From Candidatus Rhabdochlamydia sp. (GTDB taxonomy: Bacteria > Chlamydiota > Chlamydiia > Chlamydiales > Rhabdochlamydiaceae): a stretch of 5,329 nt of DNA. The DNA lies in contig JASHXO010000200.1 of the NCBI GenBank assembly GCA_030043495.1, positions 1 to 5,329 on the forward strand, in the 5' to 3' direction. The notes under the pieces were generated by a model. That model saw only the letters and a list, made by a program, of their open reading frames with translations. It was not told the origin of the DNA and did no database searches. Every line of letters begins with the position of its first letter. Positions within the stretch are counted from its first letter, which is position 1. Position numbers and translations under genes: made by a program. Positions 1 through 5,171 of the stretch are shown one piece after another.

Positions 1-114
1 TAAAACTGAGTCGATCAGATCACCCATCCCTTTGGATTCACGATTCTCTTCGATGGCCTTCTTCACTCTTTTTTCCTGTCCGGAGACTACCTGGACGACG
101 TACCATTTATGCAT
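1..114 (-). CDS. nusG: Transcription termination/antitermination factor NusG, N-terminal part (runs off left edge)
   Basis: Only the first 38 codons are in the window. The peptide opens MHKWYVVQVVSGQEKRVKKA, which matches the start of the NusG NGN domain (the W-Y-V-V-Q-x-x-S-G-x-E pattern that contacts RNA polymerase). The following GMGDLIDSVL corresponds to the conserved 'M-x-D-L-I/F-x-x-V' stretch. NusG binds the RNA polymerase clamp, promotes processive elongation and works with Rho or ribosomes. The ATG at 114 is chosen because GAGG lies 4 bases upstream (119-122, complement) and the NGN domain begins almost at once, as in short NusG forms without an N-terminal extension. secE ends 40 bp upstream, the near-universal secE-nusG pairing, so the two are probably cotranscribed. 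The KOW domain lies outside the window. Confidence 0.93.
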   Translation of the reverse strand, partial: MHKWYVVQVVSGQEKRVKKAIEENRESKGMGDLIDSVL

Positions 115-135
115 GACGCCTCAACTCGTTATTTC

Positions 136-155
136 ACGCGAAACAATACTCGCGT
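136..155 (-). other. Small hairpin at the secE-nusG junction
   Basis: ACGCGA (150-155 read on the minus strand) and TCGCGT (136-141) form a 6-bp perfect stem around an 8-base loop, overlapping the secE stop codon and lying 21 bases before the nusG start. No U-run follows it, so it does not look like a terminator. It could shape message processing or translational coupling. Role unknown. Confidence 0.3.
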
Positions 156-427
156 TAGCCAAAAATAAAATGCACGACAAGTGCGACAAAATCCAAACAT
201 CCTTTGATCACCAGATCAAAGAGATAGATCCCAATCCCAAAAAAGAAGGTCGCGCCAATGACAAGCTTAGTCGATAAGTTTAATTCGTCTTTGGTCGTCC
301 AGCTAACCTTTTTGAGCTCTTCTTTTAATTCCTGAATATAGTTAAATAGACGCTTCTTCTTGGATGCTTGTTGGGCAGGAGCATCAGTAGAAAGTCGCGT
401 CTGATTTAACTTTGCATCCATAGCCAT
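155..427 (-). CDS. secE: Preprotein translocase subunit SecE
   Basis: This 90-residue protein has the architecture of the short, single-helix SecE found in most bacteria. A polar N-terminus (about 1-27, with a KKKR cluster at 23-26) is followed by the amphipathic cytoplasmic helix and its family signature, 'YIQELKEELKKVSW' at 30-43. A transmembrane helix runs from about 54 to 75, and a further hydrophobic stretch lies at 78-89. SecE clamps SecY in the SecYEG channel in the inner membrane. In most SecE proteins the signature reads K-V-x-W-P; here the proline is Thr44. The start at 427 has only a weak AAGAA-type ribosome site; the ATG at 421 (Met3) is an alternative. The gene sits between tRNA-Trp and nusG, as expected for a chlamydial translation block. 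Confidence 0.93.
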   Translation of the reverse strand: MAMDAKLNQTRLSTDAPAQQASKKKRLFNYIQELKEELKKVSWTTKDELNLSTKLVIGATFFFGIGIYLFDLVIKGCLDFVALVVHFIFG

Positions 428-475
428 AGCAGCGTTCTTTTGTTATATTCTGTCTATCGAGACAATTACCTCTAT

Positions 476-548
476 CGAGTGCGGAGGGATTCGAACCCCC
501 GACCGGCGACTTTGGAGATCGCTGCTCTACCAGCTGAGCTACACACCC
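476..548 (-). tRNA. trpT: tRNA-Trp (anticodon CCA)
   Basis: A complete 73-nt cloverleaf can be drawn. The acceptor GGGTGTG pairs with CGCACTC (two G-T pairs) and the discriminator is G. Next come TA, then the D arm GCTC...GAGC with loop AGCTGGTA. The anticodon stem GCGAT/GTCGC encloses loop CTCCAAA, with anticodon CCA. The variable loop is CGGTC and the T arm GGGGG-TTCGAAT-CCCTC. G as discriminator and the CCA anticodon are the main identity elements of bacterial tRNA-Trp. The 3' CCA is not encoded (ATA follows), so it must be added by CCA-transferase. It lies between tuf and secE in the same direction, so it is probably cut out of a tuf-tRNA-secE transcript. Confidence 0.96.
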
Positions 549-562
549 ACCACAAATACACC

Positions 563-586
563 AAAGCTCTCTTGATAGAGAGCCTT
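563..586 (-). other. Hairpin between tuf and tRNA-Trp
   Basis: On the minus strand AAGGCTCTC (586-578) and GAGAGCTTT (571-563) form a 9-bp stem with one G-T pair and a 6-base loop, starting 24 bases after the tuf stop. The bases that follow (GGTGTATTTG) are not a clean U-run, so at most this is a weak or partial terminator. It could equally be a processing or stability hairpin at the tuf 3' end that also lies just upstream of the tRNA 5' end (548). Confidence 0.45.
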
Positions 587-610
587 GGCACACTCAAACC
601 TTTAGCAGGT

Positions 611-1795
611 TTATTTGAGGATTTTCGTCACAGTTCCTGCGCCGATCGTTCTGCCGCCTTCGCGGATCGCAAATCTCATCCCTTCTTCCATCGCAATCGG
701 ATGGATGAGTTCCGCTTCGAGTTCGACATTGTCGCCAGGCATCACCATCTCAGTTCCAGATGGCAGAGTGACGGTACCGGTTACGTCTGTCGTGCGGAAA
801 TAGAATTGTGGACGGTAGCCAGTAAAGAACGGCTTATGGCGTCCGCCTTCTTCTTTCGTGAGGACGTAGATCGTGCCTTTGAACTTTGTATGTGGAGTGC
901 AGGTTCCTGGAGCAGCGAGGACCATTCCGCGCTCGATATCTTTCTTTTCCAATCCGCGGAGGAGGATACCGACGTTTTCCCCTGCTTGAGCTTCATCGAG
1001 AAGTTTGTTGAACATCTCAAGGCCTGTGACAACTGTATCACGTGTCTCGCGAATCCCGACGATTTGAAGCTTATCGTTGACTTTGATTTTGCCTCTTTCG
1101 ATACGGCCGGTCGCTACAGTTCCACGACCGGAAATGGAAAATACGTCTTCCACCGGCATGAGGAACGGCTTGTCTGTTTCGCGTACGGGTGTTGGAATCT
1201 TCTCATCGACTGTCTTCATCAACTCTTTGATGCTCTTGACATACTCAGGATCGCCTTCGAGGGCTTTAAGAGCTGAACCGCGAATGATCGGTACATTTTT
1301 GTATCCTTTCGCTTCGAGGAGTTCATTAAGTTCCATCTCGACGAGGTCGACCAACTCTTCATCGCCTTTGCCGATCATATCCATCTTGTTCAAGAAGACA
1401 ACGATCGCTGGAACGCCAACTTGGCGTGCGAGGAGGATGTGCTCTTTCGTTTGCGGCATCGCACCGTCCGTTGCAGCAACAACGAGGATAGCACCGTCCA
1501 TTTGCGCAGCACCTGTAATCATGTTCTTGACATAGTCTGCGTGGCCAGGGCAATCGACGTGCGCATAGTGGCGATTAACAGTTTCATATTCAACGTGCGT
1601 CGAGTTGATCGTAATACCGCGCGCTTTTTCTTCTGGTGTATTGTCGATAGAAGCGTAATCGCGATATTTCGCTTTTCCTTCTTCCGCTAAAACTTTTGTG
1701 ATTGCAGCTGTTAAGGATGTTTTACCATGGTCAACGTGTCCAATCGTTCCAATGTTGACGTGAGGCTTGGTCCTTTGAAATGCTTCTTTTGCCAT
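611..1795 (-). CDS. tuf: Elongation factor Tu
   Basis: The 394-residue product has the full length of bacterial EF-Tu (394 in E. coli). EF-Tu-GTP carries aminoacyl-tRNA to the ribosomal A site. All GTPase motifs are present: G1 GHVDHGKT at 19-26, switch I with G-I-T-I at 60-63 (Thr62), G3 DCPGH at 81-85 with the catalytic His85, G4 NKMD at 136-139 and G5 SAL at 174-176. Beta-barrel domain 2 starts near 205 ([20 protein letters not shown], 214-233) and domain 3 near 300 ([19 protein letters not shown], 317-335). The ATG at 1795 has a strong GGAGG (1801-1805) five bases upstream. It sits between tRNA-Thr and tRNA-Trp, the chlamydial arrangement. The opposite strand is open over long stretches, a codon-bias effect common opposite tuf and not evidence of a second gene. 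Confidence 0.99.
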   Translation of the reverse strand: MAKEAFQRTKPHVNIGTIGHVDHGKTSLTAAITKVLAEEGKAKYRDYASIDNTPEEKARGITINSTHVEYETVNRHYAHVDCPGHADYVKNMITGAAQMDGAILVVAATDGAMPQTKEHILLARQVGVPAIVVFLNKMDMIGKGDEELVDLVEMELNELLEAKGYKNVPIIRGSALKALEGDPEYVKSIKELMKTVDEKIPTPVRETDKPFLMPVEDVFSISGRGTVATGRIERGKIKVNDKLQIVGIRETRDTVVTGLEMFNKLLDEAQAGENVGILLRGLEKKDIERGMVLAAPGTCTPHTKFKGTIYVLTKEEGGRHKPFFTGYRPQFYFRTTDVTGTVTLPSGTEMVMPGDNVELEAELIHPIAMEEGMRFAIREGGRTIGAGTVTKILK

Positions 1796-1841
1796 TACTT
1801 CCTCCGTTTGGCTCCATTGTATGTTTAATTTTTCGTTCTTT

Positions 1842-1913
1842 TGCCCAGAAAAGGAATTGAACCTTCGACCTTTTGCTTACCATGCAAATGCTCTACCACT
1901 GAGCTATCTGGGC
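1842..1913 (-). tRNA. tRNA-Thr (anticodon GGU)
   Basis: The 72-nt cloverleaf is nearly perfect. Acceptor GCCCAGA pairs with TCTGGGC (7 bp) and the discriminator is A. The D arm is GCTC...GAGC, and anticodon stem TTTGC/GCAAA encloses loop ATGGTAA, with anticodon GGT (reads ACC/ACU, Thr). The variable loop is AGGTC and the T arm GAAGG-TTCAATT-CCTTT. The encoded 3' end is followed by AAA, so CCA is not in the gene. It lies 46 bp upstream of tuf on the same strand and is probably the first gene of a tRNA-Thr/tuf/tRNA-Trp/secE/nusG transcript, or is read through from infA. Confidence 0.95.
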
Positions 1914-1921
1914 ATTTGGTT

Positions 1922-1988
1922 TCTGATAGACCGCTGAATATGGCGCAAAAATCAGATCTGTTTTGCGCCATATTCAGCTGTCTTCAGA
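1922..1988. repeat. Long, nearly perfect inverted repeat abutting tRNA-Thr
   Basis: The core arms 1933-1950 and 1961-1978 are perfect 18-base complements (GCTGAATATGGCGCAAAA) around a 10-base spacer that itself contains the palindrome CAGATCTG (1953-1960). Beyond the core the pairing continues as TCTGA-AGAC against TGTCTTCAGA, with one extra base (T1927) and one mismatch (C1932/T1979), giving arms of about 28 bases. No U-run follows on either strand, which argues against a simple intrinsic terminator. It ends 8 bp before the mature 5' end of tRNA-Thr. It may be a short mobile repeat, a leader processing structure or a protein-binding palindrome. Confidence 0.85.
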
Positions 1989-2058
1989 CCCGCCTGCGCT
2001 CTCAAATCCTAAGCAAACTGCTGATGAGCAGACCTCTACTTCAGGTCGAAAGCAGCAA

Positions 2059-2087
2059 AGTTTATTCTCTAAGGCAAATAAATTCAA
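2059..2087 (-). promoter_or_regulatory. Candidate sigma-70-type promoter for tRNA-Thr/tuf
   Basis: On the minus strand TTGAAT (2082-2087) and TAAACT (2059-2064) are separated by 17 bases, each matching the consensus at 4 of 6 positions. A transcript would start near 2052, leaving a leader of about 140 nt that includes the 1922-1988 hairpin before tRNA-Thr. It is the best candidate I found by eye in the infA-tRNA spacer. Chlamydial promoters are loose, so this is tentative. Confidence 0.35.
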
Positions 2088-2127
2088 CACCAATTGTCGA
2101 GTATTGTATTTTTTTTGATAACGGGAT

Positions 2128-2346
2128 CTATCTTTGACGGTAAATAATCCGAGCTTTTGTCAAATCATAAGGCGACATCTCGACGGTGACGACGTCTCCG
2201 ACAAGGACGCGGATATTGCGCATCCGCATTTTTCCGCAAAGATGGGCCAGAACGCGCATCCCGTTTTCCAGAACAACTCTAAAAGTCATATTTGGCAATA
2301 GTTCTTCTACAGTCCCATCAATTTTAATTGTATCTTCTTTCGGCAT
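2128..2346 (-). CDS. infA: Translation initiation factor IF-1
   Basis: The 72-residue protein has exactly the usual IF-1 length and aligns end to end with the family. It starts [19 protein letters not shown], followed by [20 protein letters not shown] (21-40), [20 protein letters not shown] (41-60) and [12 protein letters not shown] (61-72). This is a single S1-like OB fold. IF-1 binds the 30S A site with IF-2 and IF-3 during initiation. The ATG at 2346 is required by the conserved N-terminal M-x-K-E-D; the ribosome site before it is weak (TTGGA). It heads the minus-strand translation block and diverges from the sufE-like gene across a 460-bp intergenic region. Confidence 0.97.
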   Translation of the reverse strand: MPKEDTIKIDGTVEELLPNMTFRVVLENGMRVLAHLCGKMRMRNIRVLVGDVVTVEMSPYDLTKARIIYRQR

Positions 2347-2474
2347 GAATCCAACTCAGAATTCAAAAAATTTATTTTATTTTTTTTCACAGTTTTTGAC
2401 GCCGCTTCAAAAAACGACGCGAAAAAGTACGAAAAAACTCAAAATCAATGCAAAATTGCCAGCCCAATGACAAA

Positions 2475-2504
2475 CTTATCCCAAGTTTCAAAAAATCTCG
2501 TCAA
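2475..2504 (-). promoter_or_regulatory. Candidate promoter for infA
   Basis: Minus-strand TTGACG (2499-2504) and GATAAG (2475-2480) are separated by 18 bases, with 5 of 6 and 4 of 6 consensus matches. A start near 2468 would leave an infA leader of about 120 nt, rich in T-runs on the minus strand. No competing better pair was found closer to infA. Tentative. Confidence 0.3.
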
Positions 2505-2557
2505 TTTTTTCGGATTAGGTTCATATCTGTGTAAAAAATACGATTATCAAACTAAAT

Positions 2558-2586
2558 TTCCCTCAAATTGTCAATCTTATTATAAT
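2558..2586 (+). promoter_or_regulatory. Candidate promoter for the sufE-like gene
   Basis: A perfect TATAAT (2581-2586) lies 17 bases after a poor -35 (TTCCCT, 2558-2563, 3 of 6 matches). A start near 2593 would place the whole MITE-like element in the 5' leader of the sufE-like message. AT-rich background makes a chance -10 match quite possible. Confidence 0.3.
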
Positions 2587-2601
2587 GTTGCAATGAACTA
2601 A

Positions 2602-2763
2602 GAGCATGTTTACAAATTTACCATAGCTTGATTTTTGATGCCTTTTTTTGCCGCTTTTAAAATCATCCCGCAGGACATAGTTAAATTAACTAGGCCAAGG
2701 GGTGATTTTTAAAACGGCAAAAAAAAGCGCAAAAAGCGAACTATGGTAATTGTAAACATGCTC
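2602..2763. mobile_element. MITE-like hairpin element with TAA target duplication
   Basis: The element begins GAGCATGTTTACAA (2602-2615) and ends with the exact complement TTGTAAACATGCTC (2750-2763). Pairing continues inward with small indels and mismatches (TTACCATAG, a T-run followed by GCCG, TTTTAAAATCA) to a central TAGTTAA-A-TTAACTA palindrome (2678-2692), so nearly the whole 162 bp is one fold-back. TAA stands directly outside both ends (2599-2601 and 2764-2766), as expected of a 3-bp TNA target duplication. No transposase is encoded, and the length fits a non-autonomous MITE. TNA duplications are typical of some IS5-family groups, so mobilisation by an IS5-type transposase elsewhere in the genome is my inference. 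Confidence 0.8.
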
Positions 2764-2806
2764 TAAGAGCAAGTGTATGGTTCAATAAATCAAATGAAAT
2801 TTTAAC

Positions 2807-3262
2807 ATGCAAGAAGTTGAGATTCCCAGCTCCTATTTGGCCAAGCAGTTAAACGCGATCAAATTTTTCCATGGTTGCGCTACTTCTGGGCAGAGGTATG
2901 AAAAAATTATTGAATTGGGAAGACAGCTCGCACCTTATCCTATTGAATTTAAAACTCCTGATTGCCTTGTCAAAGGATGCCAAAGCGCGATGTACCTCCA
3001 CGCTCAACTTGTTAATGGAAAAATTCATTTTCGTGCTTTTTCAGAAGCGTTGATTTCAGCAGGATTGGCCGCCTTACTGCTCGCTGTGTATCATGATGAG
3101 CCGCCTGAAGTTGTCCTCTTCTGTCCACCTCGTTTTCTCGAAGAGTTAGGCATTCACAACAGTCTCTCGCCTGGTCGGGCCAATGGGCTAGCAAGCCTTT
3201 TCCAACGAATGAAAAAAGAAGCATTAGATTTTTTAATTAACAACACTTCTTTTAAAAATTAA
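2807..3262 (+). CDS. sufE: SufE-family cysteine desulfurase sulfur acceptor
   Basis: The 151-residue protein matches the SufE/CsdE fold along its length. 'RYEKIIELGRQL' (30-41) fits the R-Y-x-x-x-I-x-L-G-x-x-L signature. 'VKGCQSAMYL' (55-64) carries the acceptor cysteine Cys58. 'FRAFSEALISAGLAALLLAVY' spans 75-95, with SEA in place of the usual S-D-A. 'LSPGRANGLASL' (120-131) supplies the conserved Arg124. SufE accepts persulfide sulfur from a SufS-type cysteine desulfurase and passes it to the SufBCD scaffold for Fe-S cluster assembly in the cytosol. Cys24 and Cys53 are extra. The ATG at 2807 has no clear Shine-Dalgarno sequence; the out-of-frame ATG at 2794 is not used. No other suf gene is in the window. 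CsdE is a closely similar alternative name. Confidence 0.9.
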   Translation: MQEVEIPSSYLAKQLNAIKFFHGCATSGQRYEKIIELGRQLAPYPIEFKTPDCLVKGCQSAMYLHAQLVNGKIHFRAFSEALISAGLAALLLAVYHDEPPEVVLFCPPRFLEELGIHNSLSPGRANGLASLFQRMKKEALDFLINNTSFKN

Positions 3263-3287
3263 ATTCAAATTTTCGTCATCAGATTAA

Positions 3288-3316
3288 TTGCCATTTATTT
3301 CTATTGCGAGTATGAT
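3288..3316 (+). promoter_or_regulatory. Strong sigma-70-type promoter for the Inc-like gene pair
   Basis: TTGCCA (3288-3293, 5 of 6 matches) and TATGAT (3311-3316, 5 of 6 matches) are separated by exactly 17 bases. Transcription would start near 3323, giving a leader of about 28 nt that contains the GGAGGT ribosome site. It is the best promoter match I found in the window and lies in the 88-bp gap after the sufE-like gene, so the pair probably forms its own transcription unit. Confidence 0.6.
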
Positions 3317-3338
3317 GTTCGGACTTATTTTTATAAAT

Positions 3339-3344
3339 GGAGGT
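3339..3344 (+). promoter_or_regulatory. Shine-Dalgarno site fixing the start at 3351
   Basis: GGAGGT lies 6 bases before the ATG at 3351. The reading frame is open upstream to a TTG at 3288, but that codon falls inside the -35 box and has no ribosome site. The site therefore decides in favour of the shorter, 301-codon protein. Confidence 0.85.
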
Positions 3345-3350
3345 ATATTT

Positions 3351-4256
3351 ATGGCAACTTCAGTCACACCTGCTACTTCACAAATAACGACTCTATCTAA
3401 TTCTTCCACAACAGGCCAAACAAAAACTTCTTTCCTAAATCGCTGTGTCGAAGACCTTTCTTTCGATAAAGTTGCAAGTTTTGAAAAAAAAGCTAGCCAA
3501 TGGGATATCATCACTATCGTGTCCACAGTAGCCTTTTTCGCGCTGGCGATTGGCGCATTCATAACGACGAGTATCCTCGCTCCAGTCTATGTCCCTGTTA
3601 CAGGAATTGCTACCATTCTTCTTGCTTTACCAGCAGCTCAACAGATCAAACAATTTCAAGACTGGTCCCAGATCGCTCAGAATGGAGCAGATAAATGCAA
3701 AGCGATTCAGCGCAATTATGCAGACTTGACCAGCAAACCACCGCAAGAGTTGCAGCGTATCCTGTTGCAAATGGGGATTATCTGGAATCACATCCCTGGG
3801 ATGGAAATTCAGCATCCTGAAAATCTCTCTCGTTTAAACCCTTTGCTTGCTCAAGCTAAATATTTAGAAAAACAGACAGAATATTGGATGAATTTGAGAG
3901 ATAAATATGCCAATGAAGCACGCATGCTTCCGGCGGATTCAATAAAAGATGATCAAACAAAGTTACGCCATCATGCCCTCGAATGCGAAGATGAAGCGGT
4001 TAATTTTAAAATTCAAAATGCTTTCATCAATGCCGTTTTGCGCAAGTCCGACTTTAACGGGACATTAGAAGATTTGGCTACTCTCTCTAAAACTCACTAT
4101 AGAGACCGAGCTCTTGGTAATGCTTTGAATGATCCAACAGTAAATCAAATCTTAACTTTCAATAATCGAAATCTCGCTCCCATCACCTACAATGATGTCA
4201 AGACAATGAACGTCGCGGATCTCGGCCAAAGATTTTTTGTAGCAATGGCTGCTTAA
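3351..4256 (+). CDS. Putative inclusion membrane (Inc-like) protein, first of a tandem pair
   Basis: I do not recognise a named family. The 301-residue product starts with about 26 mostly Ser/Thr/Gln residues (MATSVTPATSQITTLSNSST), the sort of N-terminus seen on type III secretion substrates, and has no cleavable signal peptide. A two-lobed hydrophobic segment follows, at about 53-75 and 79-96, joined by the short motif APVYVP (77-82). The remaining 200 residues are polar, probably mostly helical, with motifs GIIWNHIPGM (142-151), IQNAFINAVLRK (221-232), GTLEDL (237-242) and RALGNA (253-258). A bilobed hydrophobic domain plus a cytosol-facing helical tail is the hallmark of chlamydial Inc proteins, so insertion in the vacuole membrane is inferred. 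It is paralogous to the gene 24 bp downstream and probably cotranscribed from the promoter at 3288-3316. An ordinary inner-membrane protein is the alternative. Confidence 0.85.
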   Translation: MATSVTPATSQITTLSNSSTTGQTKTSFLNRCVEDLSFDKVASFEKKASQWDIITIVSTVAFFALAIGAFITTSILAPVYVPVTGIATILLALPAAQQIKQFQDWSQIAQNGADKCKAIQRNYADLTSKPPQELQRILLQMGIIWNHIPGMEIQHPENLSRLNPLLAQAKYLEKQTEYWMNLRDKYANEARMLPADSIKDDQTKLRHHALECEDEAVNFKIQNAFINAVLRKSDFNGTLEDLATLSKTHYRDRALGNALNDPTVNQILTFNNRNLAPITYNDVKTMNVADLGQRFFVAMAA

Positions 4257-4280
4257 ATTTTTTAACTTCTAAGGTTTATT

Positions 4281-5165
4281 ATGACAACTACAACATTAAC
4301 CAATCATTCAATTCCCTCTGCATCGACTCAAACCTATCTTCAAAAATGCATTGAAGATCTGGAACCAAGCAATATCTCCTCTTGGAGTTGGAAATCAACA
4401 CAATGGGAAGTCGCTGCTGTCGCCACGTACGTCGCTTATACTGTGCTCGCAATCGGAGGACTTGCTATCTCAGCAGCCTTTGCCCCGGTTTATATTCCAA
4501 TCATCGCAGTCAGTTCCGTTTTTCTTTTTAAGTTTGTTCAAAAAGGCCATGATCTGTTCGAACAATGGTCAGGTCAAGCATATGCACGCGCAGAACAATT
4601 GAAGGAAATTTCTAGACATCTCCAGGAATTATCCCCTGCAACTACAGAGCAGCTTCAGCAAACCCTGCAACAAAAAGGCATCCAGTGGTTTATGATTCCA
4701 GGCATGATGTTGAATCCAAATAATCTCATTCAGTTGAAACCTTTAATTGCACGACACAACTTCTGGGAAGGCTATGTACAAAAACTCGAAGAGAAAAAAC
4801 GAACAAAACTCGAAGAAGCAGCAAAACTTTCTTCTGAAAGCTACGTAGACAATAAAAACGAAATTTATGATTTGCGCTGTGAAGCTCTTGAAATCGAAAA
4901 AAGAGCTTTAGAAGGAAAACTAAAAAATGCCTTTATTAACGCAGTCATTAGACGACCTGCATATGTCGGAACATTGGAAGATCTCGGCAATATTACTGCA
5001 ATGTCTGGCCAAGAACGCGCCATCGGCAATGCCGCCAGCGCCGCTTCGACCAATGATTTCTTTACCTTTAAAAATGGATGGACGCCTACGATATCTGTTG
5101 ATGAAGTCAAAAGAATGACAACCTCTGATCTTGCGATGCGATTTATCGCGGCCCTGGGTGCTTAA
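4281..5165 (+). CDS. Putative inclusion membrane (Inc-like) protein, second of a tandem pair
   Basis: This 294-residue protein is a clear paralogue of the preceding gene product and has the same layout. A Thr/Ser-rich start (MTTTTLTNHSIPSASTQTYL) leads to C-I-E-D-L (23-27) and Q-W (41-42). Two hydrophobic lobes at about 43-65 and 69-86 surround APVYIP (68-73). A polar, helix-prone tail follows, with a Lys/Glu-rich, possibly coiled-coil stretch at 162-215. Shared motifs include GIQWFMIPGM (133-142), LKNAFINAVIRR (214-225), GTLEDL (230-235), RAIGNA (246-251) and a C-terminal V-K-x-M-x-x-x-D-L-x-x-R-F ending. AAGG lies 6 bases before the ATG, and the 24-bp gap after the first gene holds no promoter, so they form an operon. 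The N-terminal third and central tail have diverged most. As with its partner, the Inc assignment rests on architecture and chlamydial context. Confidence 0.85.
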   Translation: MTTTTLTNHSIPSASTQTYLQKCIEDLEPSNISSWSWKSTQWEVAAVATYVAYTVLAIGGLAISAAFAPVYIPIIAVSSVFLFKFVQKGHDLFEQWSGQAYARAEQLKEISRHLQELSPATTEQLQQTLQQKGIQWFMIPGMMLNPNNLIQLKPLIARHNFWEGYVQKLEEKKRTKLEEAAKLSSESYVDNKNEIYDLRCEALEIEKRALEGKLKNAFINAVIRRPAYVGTLEDLGNITAMSGQERAIGNAASAASTNDFFTFKNGWTPTISVDEVKRMTTSDLAMRFIAALGA

Positions 5166-5171
5166 AGTTTA

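Larger units (their letters stand above)
2347..2806. other. 460-bp divergent intergenic region between infA and the sufE-like gene
   Basis: No gene is supported here. From left to right it holds an A/T-run-rich infA leader (2347-2470), a candidate minus-strand promoter (2475-2504), an AT-rich stretch with a plus-strand TATAAT (2581-2586), the 162-bp MITE-like hairpin element (2602-2763), and a 43-bp AT-rich leader before the sufE-like ATG without a recognisable Shine-Dalgarno sequence. Confidence 0.8.

Noticed and set aside
440..1276. Long open frame on the plus strand across tRNA-Trp and opposite the 3' part of tuf
   Set aside because: It reads through a tRNA gene and runs antisense to tuf. 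The product has no recognisable domain and looks like a by-product of tuf codon bias.
1077..1690. Plus-strand open frames opposite the middle and start of tuf
   Set aside because: Products are Ser/Arg/Thr-rich antisense translations without ribosome sites or family resemblance, and tuf itself is complete and well supported on the other strand.
2018..2031. CTGCT-GATG-AGCAG mini-hairpin in the infA-tRNA spacer
   Set aside because: A 5-bp stem is expected by chance, and no U-run or other signal accompanies it.
1841..2137. Plus-strand open frame over tRNA-Thr and the infA spacer
   Set aside because: It crosses a tRNA gene and the inverted repeat, has no ribosome site, and its product is not recognisable.
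2598..2771. Nine-base direct repeat CTAAGAGCA at both edges of the MITE, read as a 9-bp target duplication
   Set aside because: Taking all nine bases as duplicated would remove the outer part of the perfect terminal inverted repeats and leave unequal ends. A TAA duplication with GAGC ends explains both the direct and the inverted symmetry; the remaining identity is partly a by-product of the palindromic GAGC/GCTC ends meeting an AGAGC flank.
3288..3350. Upstream TTG start that would add 21 residues (including a hydrophobic stretch) to the first Inc-like protein
   Set aside because: The TTG is part of the -35 box of a good promoter, transcription would begin after it, and GGAGGT is ideally spaced for the ATG at 3351. 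The paralogue also starts with the Thr/Ser-rich segment directly.
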